A stretch of DNA of 64,000 bases from Zoroaster sp. YZ-2022 (Eukaryota; Echinodermata; Asteroidea; Forcipulatida; Zoroasteridae), in assembly GCA_029582265.1 (NCBI GenBank), contig CM055823.1:3844001-3908000 (forward strand), in the 5' to 3' direction. The position numbers were made by a program, and so were the translations under genes. Positions 50,226 to 59,595 of the stretch are shown here, piece after piece. The notes beneath the pieces are model-generated. The model ran no database searches, was not told the DNA's origin, and saw only the letters and a program-made list of their open reading frames with translations. The first letter of the stretch is position 1. Each line of letters starts with the position of its first letter.

Positions 50226-51527
50226 AGTTTGTTCACATTTTGTGAGTAACATGATCCAAATCGCTTAACAAATATTTCTATTGCATGAAGGTACGTGTTC
50301 TCGTTCGACCAATAAGAAAACGTTTTACGCGCTATAGGCATTGTACACAGCGCGTAACGAATATTTATATTGGTTATTATGATGACGTATTGTTCTCGTT
50401 GGCCAATAGAACAAATTGTTACGCGCTATGCATAGGGGCATTGCACACGTGCTAACTCGTACATACCCTGAGTGCCTTCCAATGACTGGATCAAATTAGC
50501 GCGCGCGCTGGATCTTAGGATGAGAATGTAATTCCAGTTGGACGATAATTTGTTTGGTGACAATCAGTATTTTACACGCAAAGATCTAAATTACAGGTAC
50601 TGTACACGTACATCATCTGACCAAAACATTTAAAGAAAAGTAGGATGCATGATATCTATTTATTTACTTATATTCATAGTTACTTTTTAATAATAATAAA
50701 GTGCAGGATTTATACCCGAAATACCGGTTTTCAAAAATAAAACCGCGGTTTTATAAAATCATCCGTTTTTGAGCCCCAGAGCGGGTCAATTTATCCCGAC
50801 AGTCGAGGCTTACGTTTACTGGTCCTCATCGTATCCTTGTTCTTCGGCAACGATTATTAAAACAACCCATGATAATTAGGAACCCCGATGGATGAATTGT
50901 TATTTTAAGTCCAATTGTTAGTATCTGTTTGGCCCGCAACATACCTCAGTTCGGTAATCAATGCATTATAATTATTGTCCATTTCGTAATTACACTCTGG
51001 AATATGATATATATTATTCTAAACGTATCCCCTTCCGATGAAAAACAGATTAACAAGTAGGCCTATACCTAAATATACACCTATCACGTACGCCTATCAC
51101 AGCGGCACGCCAACCCATTCTCAGCACAGACACCTATTCTCATATGGGCAAGGTCAGTGGTATTCTGAGCAAATTGCGTGCATGTCCCCCAGGCCGTTGT
51201 ATACCACTACCAGTGTTTTTAGATTGAAATTTACAGACACTTCGTAAGTGTTTTTAATCTTTTATCGCCTCTTGTGTGCAAGTTGTACCGTACGTGTTAT
51301 ACTCGGTTAAACCACGGTTAAACTTGCATCCTCATTATCACATTGAACAAAGGTTTACAGTTATGAATAACAAAGGAAATCCTGGCCGGAAACCACTCGG
51401 TTAAAACGCGGTGAGAATGCGGTTGAATAGCCGGCTGAAATCAAAGGGTTAAACATGGGTTAAAACACGGTTAAAAAAACATTTAACCGAGTCTCTTTAT
51501 ATTTTAACCGAGGAGATTTTCACAGTG
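50226..51527. other. Right tail of element B
   Basis: Noncoding, duplicated at about 52,912-54,199. It ends with the CGGTTAAA-rich subterminal region and the CACAGTG terminus. No gene was recognised; the frame at 51,038-51,247 has no motif. Confidence 0.7.
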
Positions 51528-51690
51528 ACATGTACACACAACTCGTGTGTACAGATACAATGTACATGTACATGTACACTGTATACATTGTACAGTGCAA
51601 TCGTTCTGGCTGGGTGGATGCCGGGTGTGAATCAAGATTGCTTAAATCCTTGTGGTCTATCTCTTTCAATACTCCCATAGCCTTGGTTTA
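51528..51690 (+). repeat. Satellite spacer, right part resumed after element B
   Basis: Continues ACATGTACACACAACTCGTG through GGATGCCGGGTGTGAATCAA, exactly where 42,669 left off. It recurs at 54,200-54,362. Confidence 0.9.
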
Positions 51691-52555
51691 CGCTTGTTTT
51701 CAACTTAAAAAACAAAAAGTCATGCTATTGTGATAGGAGTTCGCATCATGTCTGAAAATTTCAACGTGGTACATGCACAAAATAAATTGTTATGGAGAAA
51801 ATTGAAAAAAATTAGGAATTATACTCTTTGGAGTAGATCACAATCCTAATTTCAGTATTTTTGCCCCAAAAATTATTACGCTTGTTTTCAACTTAAAAAA
51901 CAAAAAGTCATGATATCGCGACAGGAGTTCACATCATGTCTGAAAATTTCAACGTGGTACATGCACAAAATAAATTGTTATGGAGAAAATTGAAAAAAAT
52001 TAAGAATTATACTCTATGACTATGGCGGAGTAGGTTGCAATAATATTTTCAGTATTTTTGCCCAAAAAATGATTACGATTGTTTTAAACCTAAAAACCAA
52101 AAATTAATGATATCGCGACAGGAGTTCACATCATGTCTGAAAATTTCAACGTGGTACATGCACAAAATAAATTGTTATTGAGAAAATTGAAAAAATTAAG
52201 AATTATACTCTATGGAGTAGGTGGCAATCCTATTTTCAGTATTTTGCCCCAAAATTATTACGCTTTTTTTCAACTTAAAAACCAAAAAGTCATGATATCG
52301 CGACAGGAGTTCACATCATGTCTGAAAATTTCAACGTGGTACATGCACAAAATAAATTGTTATGGAGAAAATTGAAAAAAATTAAGAATTATACTCTATG
52401 GAATAGGTGGCAATCCTATTTTCAGTATTTTGCCCCAAAAATGATTACGCTTGTTTTCAACTTAAAACCAAAAGTCATGATATCGCGACAGGAGTTCACA
52501 TCATGTCTGAAAATTTCAACGTGGTACATGCACAAAATAAATTGTTATGGAGAAA
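51691..52555 (+). repeat. Satellite array 3: chimeric array
   Basis: The first monomer is outer type (GTAGATCACAATCC, CATGCTATTGTGATAGGAG). From about 51,923 the markers switch to inner type (GACAGGAGTTCA, ACTATGGCG linker, GTAGGTGGCAATCC). It ends in the inner-type spacer. Confidence 0.92.
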
Positions 52556-54362
52556 AAAGGTACAAAGCCTTGCACATCTACGAGTTCGAGTGAATCACGC
52601 GCAGATCGCCAGTGTGCCGACAAGGCAAGCTTTTAACGGGCCCAACTCAGGCTAATGGTACAGTGGTCAACTCGTTCATCACACTGGCACCCGACTAATG
52701 TCCGTACATGTACAATGTACCTCCTCCATGAATGTACAGAGTACATAATTACACATTGTACATTGCAACCATACTGGCTGGGTGGATGCCGGTGTTGATC
52801 AATATGCTTAACTTCATCCTTCATTCCGTCTACCTCTTTCAATACTCTCATAGCCTTGGTTTACGCTTGTTTTCAACTTAAAAACCAAAAGTCATGATAT
52901 CGAGGCAAAGTTTGTTCACATTTTGTGAGTAACATGATCCAAATCGCTTAACAAATATTTCTATTGCATGAAGGCACGTGTTCTCGTTCGACCAATAAGA
53001 AACGTTTCTGGCGCTATAGGCATTGTACACAGGCGTATGAATATTTATATTGGTTATTATGATGACGTATTGTTCTCGTTGGCCAATAGAACAAATTATT
53101 CTGGCTATGCATAGGGGCATTGCTGCGTGCTAACTCGTACATACCCTGAGTGCCTTCCAATGACTGGATCAAATTAGCGCAGCGCTGGATCTTAGGATGA
53201 GAATGTAATTCCAGTTGGACGATAATTTGTTTGGTGACAATCAGTATTTTACATAAAGATCTAAATTACAGGTACTGTACACGCATCATCTGACCAAAAC
53301 ATTTAAAGAAAAGTAGGATGCATGATATCTATTTATTTACTTATATTCATAGTTACTTTTTAATAATAATAAAGTGCAGGATTTATACCCGAAATACCGG
53401 TTTTCAAAAATTAAACCGCGGTTTTATAAAATCATCCGTTTTGAGCCCCAGAGCGGGTCAATTTATCCCGACAGTCGAGGCTTACGTTTGCTGGTCCTCA
53501 TCGTATCCTTGTTCTTGACAGCGATTATTAAAACAACCCATGATAATTAGGAACCCCGATGGATGAATTGTTATTTTAAGTCCAATTGTTAGTATCTGTT
53601 TGGCCCGCAACATACCTCAGTTCGGTAATCAATGCATTATAATTATTGTCCATTTCGTAATTACACTCTGGAATATGATATATATTATTCTAAACGTATC
53701 CCCTTTCCGATGAAAGACAGATTAACAAGTAGGCCTATACCTAAATATACACCTATCACGTACGCCTATCACAGCGGCACGCCAACCCATTCTCAGCACA
53801 GACACCTATTCTCATATGGGCAAGGTCAGTGGTATTCTGAGCAAATTGCGTGCATGTCCCCCGGCCGTTGTATACCACTACCAGTGTTTTTAGATTGAAA
53901 TTTACAGACACTTCGTAAGTGTTTTTAATCTTTTTATCGCCTCTTGTGTGCAAGTTGTACCGGTACGTGTTATACTCGGTTAAACCACGGTTAAACTTGC
54001 ATCCTCATTATCACATTGAACAAAGGTTTACAGTTATGAATAACAAAGGAAATCCTGGCCGGAACCACTCGGTTAAAACGCGGTGAGAATGCGGTTGAAT
54101 AGCCGGCTGAAATCAAAGGGTTAAACATGGGTTAAAACACGGTTAAAAAAACATTTAACCGAGTCTCTTTATATTTTAACCGAGGAGATTTTCACAGTGA
54201 CATGTACACACAACTCGTGTGTACAGATACAATGTACATGTACATGTACACTGTATACATTGTACAGTGCAATCGTTCTGGCTGGGTGGATGCCGGGTGT
54301 GAATCAAGATTGCTTAAATCCTTGTGGTCTATCTCTTTCAATACTCCCATAGCCTTGGTTTA
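52556..54362 (+). repeat. Duplicate of spacer, B right tail and B terminus
   Basis: Second copy of 49,874-51,690. It includes a second B right terminus ending at 54,199 and the resumed spacer. Differences from the first copy cluster at CpG-containing positions. Confidence 0.9.
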
Positions 54363-57300
54363 CGCTTGTTTTCAACTTAAAAAACAAAAAGTCATGCTAT
54401 TGTGATAGGAGTTCGCATCATGTCTGAAAATTTCAACGTGGTACATGCACAAAATAAATTGTTATGGAGAAAATTGAAAAAAATTAGGAATTATACTCTT
54501 TGGAGTAGATCACAATCCTAATTTCAGTATTTTTGCCCCAAAAATTATTACGCTTGTTTTCAACTTAAAAAACAAAAAGTCATGATATCGCGACAAAAGT
54601 TCGCATCATGTCTGAAAATTTCAACGTGGTACATGCACAAAATAAATTGTTATGGAGAAAATTGAAAAAATTTAGGAATTATACTCTTTGGAGTAGATCG
54701 CAATCCTAATTTCAGTATTTTTGCCCCCAAAATTATTACGCTTGTTTTCAACTTAAAAAAACAAAAAGTCATGATATCGCGACAAAAGTTCACATCATGT
54801 CTGAAAATTTCAACGTGGTACATGCACAAAATAAATTGTTATGGAGAAAATTGAAAAATTTTAGGAATTATACTCTTTGGAGTAGATCGCAATCCTAATT
54901 TCAGTATTTTTGCCCCAAAAATTATTACGCTTGTTTTCAACTTAAAAAAATTTAACGTCGCTATATCGGGACAGAAGTTCACATCATGTCTGAAAATTTC
55001 AAGGTGGTACATGCACAAAATAAATTGTTATGGAGAAAAAAAGGTACGAAGACTTGCACAAACTGAGTTTGAGTGAATCACGCGCATCGCCAGTGTGCCG
55101 ACAAGGCAAGCTTTTTAACCGGGGCCAACTCGGGCTGATAGTGCAGTCAACTCGTTCGTCACACTGGCACCCGACTAATGTCAGTACGGGTATAATGTAC
55201 ATGTACATGTACATGTACATGTACATGTACACATACATGTACACATGTTCATGTACACACAACTCGTGTGTACAGATACAATGTACATGTACATGTACAC
55301 TGTATACATTGTACAGTGCAATCGTTCTGGCTGGGTGGATGCCGGGTGTGAATCAAGATTGCTCAAATCCTTGTGGTCTATCTCTTTCAATACTCCCATA
55401 GCCTTGGTTTACGCTTGTTTTCAACTTAAAAAACAAAAAGTCATGCTATTGTGATAGGAGTTCGCATCATGTCTGAAAATTTCAACGTGGTACATGCACA
55501 AAATAAATTGTTATGGAGAAAATTGAAAAAAATTAGGAATTATACTCTTTGGAGTAGATCACAATCCTAATTTCAGTATTTTTGCCCCCAAAATGATTAC
55601 GCTTGTTTTCAACTTAAAAAACAAAAAGTCATGATATCGCGACAAAAGTTCGCATCATGTCTGAAAATTTCAACGTGGTACATGCACAAAATAAATTGTT
55701 ATGGAGAAAATTGAAAAAATTTAGGAATTATACTCTTTGGAGTAGATCGCAATCCTAATTTCAGTATTTTTGCCCCCAAAATTATTACGCTTGTTTTCAA
55801 CTTAAAAAAACAAAAAGTCATGATATCGCGACAAAAGTTCTCATCATGTCTGAAAATTTCAACGTGGTACATGCACAAAATAAATTGTTATGGAGAAAAT
55901 TGAAAAATTTTAGGAATTATACTCTTTGGAGTAGATCGCAATCCTAATTTCAGTATTTTTGCCCCAAAAATTATTACGCTTGTTTTCAACTTAAAAAAAT
56001 TTAACGTCGCTATATCGGGACAGAAGTTCACATCATGTCTGAAAATTTCAAGGTGGTACATGCACAAAATAAATTGTTATGGAGAAAAAAAGGTACGAAG
56101 ACATGCACAACTACGAGTTTGAGTGAATCACGCGCATCGCCAGTGTGCCGACAAGGCAAGCTTTTTAACCGGGGCCAACTCGGGCTGATAGTGCAGTCAA
56201 CTCGTTCGTCACACTGGCACCCGACTAATGTCAGTACGTGTATAATGTACATGTACATGTACATGTACACATACATGTACACATACATGTACACATGTTC
56301 ATGTACACACAACTCGTGTGTACAGATACAATGTACATGTACACTGTATACATTGTACAGTGCAATCGTTCTGGCTGGGTGGATGCCGGGTGTGAATCAA
56401 GATTGCTTAAATCCTTGTGGTCTATCTCTTTCAATACTCCCATAGCCTTGGTTTACGCTTGTTTTCAACTTAAAAAACAAAAAGTCATGCTATTGTGATA
56501 GGAGTTCGCATCATGTCTGAAAATTTCAACGTGGTACATGCACAAAATAAATTGTTATGGAGAAAATTGAAAAAAATTAGGAATTATACTCTTTGGAGTA
56601 GATCACAATCCTAATTTCAGTATTTTTGCCCCAAAAATTATTACGCTTGTTTTCAACTTAAAAAACAAAAAGTCATGATATCGCGACAAAAGTTCGCATC
56701 ATGTCTGAAAATTTCAACGTGGTACATGCACAAAATAAATTGTTATGGAGAAAATTGAAAAAATTTAGGAATTATACTCTTTGGAGTAGATCGCAATCCT
56801 AATTTCAGTATTTTTGCCCCCAAAATTATTACGCTTGTTTTCAACTTAAAAAAACAAAAAGTCATGATATCGCGACAAAAGTTCACATCATGTCTGAAAA
56901 TTTCAACGTGGTACATGCACAAAATAAATTGTTATGGAGAAAATTGAAAACATTTTGGAATTATACTCTTTGGAGTAGATCACAATCCTAATTTCAGTAT
57001 TTTTGCCCCAAAAATTATTACGCCTGTTTTCAACTTTAAAAAATTTAACGTCGCTATATCGGGACAGAAGTTCACATCATGTCTGTAAATTTCAAGGTGG
57101 TACATGCACAAAATAAATTGTTATAGAGAAAAAAAGGTACGAAGACTTGCACAACTACGAGTTTGAGTGAATCACGCGCATCGCCAGTGTGCCGACAAGG
57201 CAAGCTTTTTAACCGGGGCCAACTCGGGCTGATAGTGCAGTCAACTCGTTCGTCACACTGGCAGGCACCCGACTAATGTCAGTATGTGTATAATGTACAT

Positions 57301-57415
57301 GTACACATGTTCATGTACACATGTTCATGTACATGTACATGTACACACAATGCGCGTGTACAGACACAATGTACATGTACACTGTATACATTGTACAGTG
57401 CAATCGTTCTGGCTG
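54363..57415 (+). repeat. Three ~1.05-kb higher-order units (satellite plus spacer)
   Basis: Each unit is about 3.6 outer-type monomers (arrays at 54,363-55,045, 55,412-56,090 and 56,455-57,135), in which the last monomer carries TTTAACGTCGCTATATCGGG in place of the usual GATATCGCGACA segment. Each is followed by a ~320-370-bp spacer with a TACATG run (55,046-55,410, 56,091-56,454 and 57,136-57,415). Confidence 0.93.
55195..55258 (+). repeat. (TACATG)n run in the spacer
   Basis: An uninterrupted series of GTACAT units, each palindromic. Its length varies between spacer copies (42,616; 55,195; 56,245; 57,293). Open frames here read as alternating Met-Tyr or Cys-Thr and are not genes. Confidence 0.9.
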
Positions 57416-57462
57416 ATATCGCGACAAAAGTTCACATCATGTCTGAAAATTTCAACGTGGTG
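57416..57462 (+). repeat. Terminal satellite stub
   Basis: A last fragment of the monomer from GATATCGCGACAAAAG to TTTCAACGTGGT, breaking abruptly into nonsatellite sequence at 57,463. Confidence 0.88.
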
Positions 57463-57520
57463 ACGCAAGAATTTCACCAATCTATATTGTATTCCACTAA
57501 ATTCTTCACAAGCTCAAAGT

Positions 57521-58010
57521 TGGCGTTTCATCTAGGATTTGAAAACTGCCCGTCCAAAACATGCGCGAACTATTAATGTGGGGCGGGCCCCGATTTTGTT
57601 GCAATATGAGGCTAAAATGTTTCGTTATTGGAGATTCTGAGCCTATTTAAACACATAAATGTTTTCAGAAATAAAGAATAGATCCTGCCTTTGCAGTTTA
57701 ATTTTGTCTATCTTTCCGGCGTCGCCGCCTAACGTAATGTTACGTTGCAGCACACAGGCGGACAGTCTACTCGACAGCCTCGTCCCCGTAAGAAAATCCC
57801 TGAGCCGGGGCCAACAATGTGCTGCAAGATCTTAACTATCGGGGCGTATAAGATCCATAGCGGGCGGCGGGCTGGCTGGCTAACGTTACACAAATCACAT
57901 CAGTGTGTAGTCGGCAACCAGACATCGTTGTTTCTATTTAATTTCCCGCATACTTTGGGTATACACGAGTCCTCGGTGTGAGTGGGTATCGTACAATGTA
58001 GGCCTACATG
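57521..58010 (+). repeat. ~480-bp direct repeat inside element A, right copy
   Basis: Partner of 39,585-40,070 in the same orientation, lying just beyond the satellite arrays. Confidence 0.75.
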
Positions 58011-58444
58011 CAAGCGAGCACATGGACTCGGAGCTTCCATGGGCGGCTGGCTCCACGTGCAGTTCGCTTGGAATACGTTACCATGTTAGAATTAATCCCG
58101 ATGTGTTGGGGAAGAGTTTTTTTTATTTTAGACTCTGAACATAGAAAATAAAGTCAGGTAACTTACTGCCACCCTAACGTTAATCCAATTAGAACGTCAA
58201 AATAACGGTTACCGCGTTTAGCTAATGTGAACAGTTAAATCTCCGTTCAATAAGTATCCATTCATGGGGATTACGGATGGATACAAAAGGGTCAACAATG
58301 GAACAGAGGATTAACTCGGCTAGCAGAGTTAATGAGCTGGCCAAACTTACAGCATGGAGATGAGTACGGTGATTTCACAGTCTTTTCACGGCGAATGAAA
58401 TTCACAATTTTTTCACGGCATTTACACGATTATCATTTCCGTGT
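58011..58444. other. Right subterminal region of element A
   Basis: Noncoding. 58,285-58,335 resembles in complement the left subterminal part of element B at about 42,850-42,895 (shared GCTCATTAACTCTG and GAGTTAATCC), suggesting the two elements are related. TTCACGG motifs crowd the last 70 bases. Confidence 0.6.
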
Positions 58445-58528
58445 AAATACCGTGAATTTGCCCTTAGCAAAAATTTTCACGGCAAAATGACCTTTCATGT
58501 CGTTTTCACGGTAAAGATAGTCATAGTG
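58445..58528 (-). repeat. Element A right terminal inverted repeat
   Basis: Exact complement of 38,994-39,077. Confidence 0.95.
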
Positions 58529-58786
58529 TATGCCCATCACCTTCGCAACCGACGTCTGAAACCCCTGATCCGCTAAGTACCGCAAAGTTGTTTCCATGCG
58601 TTGAATTGGTGACAAACATCCACCACGAGTCTCATTATTTTCTGGCAGGAAAGTCTCTGCAAGCCACTCCACATTTTCCTTATCAAACCGAAAGAGTTGA
58701 TGGTAAGTGGAAGGACTGGTCTCGTCACGATTCATCCGATTCTGGTACACCTTAGGATGAGTTCTTACATTCATAAATAAGGCCAT
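58529..58786 (-). pseudogene. Harbinger transposase (HARBI1-like), N-terminal fragment
   Basis: 86 codons from an ATG at 58,784-58,786 to GI at the element A junction. The start MALFMNVRTH is the first in-frame Met giving a family-like N terminus; earlier Mets in the frame read into a hydrophobic, unlikely leader. It contains FRFDKENVEWLAETFLP and LSPIQRMETTLRYLADQGF, then QTSVAKVMGI, the helix-turn-helix region used for DNA binding. The frame continues precisely in the fragment at 38,628-38,990 once element A and one TAT are removed, giving 206 residues in total. That is short of the usual ~350 because the C terminus is lost. Confidence 0.9.
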
Positions 58787-59232
58787 GATGACAGCAGTAC
58801 AACATGTAGTGCAATATTGTTGTGTTAGCAAAAGTACAAGCTCCTTATAGAGGAACTTGAAAAAATACAAGCAAATGGTACAAATCATTAGTAAAAGGTC
58901 ACCTTATTTATAGGTTAATAAGAAAATGCTAATCAGTCTAGCATTTGCTTACAAAAACTAGCAATTGCTTTTGCTAACTATTCCTAGAATTTACTTGCAA
59001 GCAATTGCTAACTTTTATTTATCAAGATTTAAGAAAAAGGCTAGTAAAAGCAATTGCTAGTTTATATTTATCGGGCCCATTGTATAAGTACAGACGAATA
59101 TGTGCACATACATGTACAGTGTGTACCTACAGTACACCTAGCTCCAGAAAGCAATCATTTGTTGTACGTACCTCCTTCACTAACGCTACATTGCCTTGCC
59201 ATTACCTTTATGTGAAGCAAAATTATACTCAC

Positions 59233-59595
59233 CAACAATCGTTAAATATGCAGTATCTTGGCGATCAACAGAATGAAAACCCTTGTCAAATGTCACCTGG
59301 CAACGGTATGTCCCTTGATTTTGTGCCATTTCCACAGACGAAAGGACAAAGTTACTCTGGCTATTGTTCCTTGTAATGGCACAGAGTCCAGAAGAGGAAC
59401 AGTAAGTTTTATAATCTGGATTTTCTGCACCCCCAAAAAAATCTGCTAACAATGTTGAACCGATTCTCCACTCAAGGTTAAAAAATGCATATGTTGGATC
59501 ATCTACCATGAAGTTGCACGTCAATGTTGCCGAAGCTGTCGCAGGATTACTAATAGAAGGCTGCATGTTCACTGTCACAATTTGCCCACATGAAA
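59233..59595 (-). CDS. Ig-like domain exon of the host gene (upstream)
   Basis: A 363-base exon (121 codons), phase 1-1, with acceptor TTTTTTTCCAG just above 59,595 and donor GTGAGT below 59,233. The product starts SCGQIVTVNMQPSISNPA and has the B-strand cysteine in ATLTCNFMVDD, the core Trp in FFNLEWRIGSTLL, an additional cysteine pair in TYCSSSGLCAITRNN, and the F-strand signature NQGTYRCQVTFDKG, ending with the G strand DTAYLTIV. This is a V/I-type Ig domain; the extra pair may form a second disulphide. It is the most upstream exon I can identify; exons beyond 59,600 were not found. Confidence 0.88.

Larger units (their letters stand above)
42670..51527. mobile_element. Element B: 8.9-kb CACTA-like transposon nested in a satellite spacer
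   Basis: The left end is CACTGTGAAAATCTCGCTCG. The right end is its complement with a 2-bp gap, giving about 27 bp of inverted terminus (15 bp perfect). The 3-bp flank duplication is ACA (42,667-42,669 and 51,528-51,530). Uninterrupted spacer copies at about 55,250 and 56,300 show the empty site. Both ends carry many CGGTTAAA motifs (42,687-42,835 and 51,300-51,515). The interior holds a promoter-like CpG-rich patch, a candidate exon, several MITEs and satellite array 2. No transposase was recognised. Its right tail, including the terminus, is duplicated to 54,199. Confidence 0.82.
49250..54595 (+). repeat. 2.67-kb tandem duplication covering the right end of element B
   Basis: The sequence from about 49,250 to 51,923 is repeated at about 51,924 to 54,595. 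Landmarks are offset by 2,672 bases at the B terminus (51,527 and 54,199) and by about 2,686 near the left (49,873 and 52,559). Linker types of the last satellite monomers in each copy match in order. Confidence 0.92.
38994..58528. mobile_element. Element A: 19.5-kb CACTA/EnSpm-like non-autonomous transposon
   Basis: Terminal inverted repeats of 84 identical bases (38,994-39,077 and 58,445-58,528) begin CACTATGACTATCTTTACCG. The flanking duplication is TAT (38,991-38,993 and 58,529-58,531). Taking out the element and one TAT restores the Harbinger frame through MGI-TQPTAST. Subterminal regions carry repeated TTCACGG/CCGTGAAA motifs (for example near 39,012, 39,042, 39,065, 39,123, and 58,385-58,505), as CACTA elements carry transposase-binding subterminal repeats. 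I recognised no transposase in the interior. The cargo is a satellite, its spacer, element B and AT-rich repeats. The CACTATG start also fits the Transib terminal consensus, but Transib makes 5-bp duplications, which the flanks do not show. Confidence 0.85.
38391..59080 (-). mobile_element. Harbinger-like DNA transposon, split by element A
   Basis: Ends are inverted: GGGCCGGATAAATAAAAG at about 38,393 and the complement of GGGCCCGATAAATATAAA ending at about 59,077. Both flanks read AT next to GGGCC, and TSD assignment is ambiguous (AT or TA; the TWA typical of PIF/Harbinger is not clear). Both subterminal regions carry several copies of the palindrome AGCAATTGCT or near variants (38,411-38,490 and 58,936-59,064). 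Without element A it would be only ~1.1 kb, so it is an internally deleted copy that kept part of its transposase gene. Confidence 0.75.
38314..59232 (-). other. 20.9-kb intron made almost entirely of nested transposons
   Basis: This is the intron between two phase-compatible Ig exons. Only about 77 bp at its downstream end (38,314-38,390) and about 152 bp at its upstream end (59,081-59,232) lie outside the Harbinger-like element that fills it. Before the insertions the intron would have been about 230 bp. Confidence 0.8.

Noticed and set aside
46370..52593. Repeated ~81-residue open frames of near-identical sequence in the satellite arrays
   Set aside because: The frame is an accident of the 188-bp monomer: it closes at the same place in each unit, spans more than one monomer boundary, and is absent from units with small indels. 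There is no start context or splice structure.
38994..58528. Element A as a Transib or RAG-like transposon
   Set aside because: The CACTATG terminus fits, but those elements make 5-bp duplications; here only 3 bases (TAT) match, and a 3-bp duplication restores the interrupted reading frame exactly. No RAG1/Transib core motifs were seen inside.
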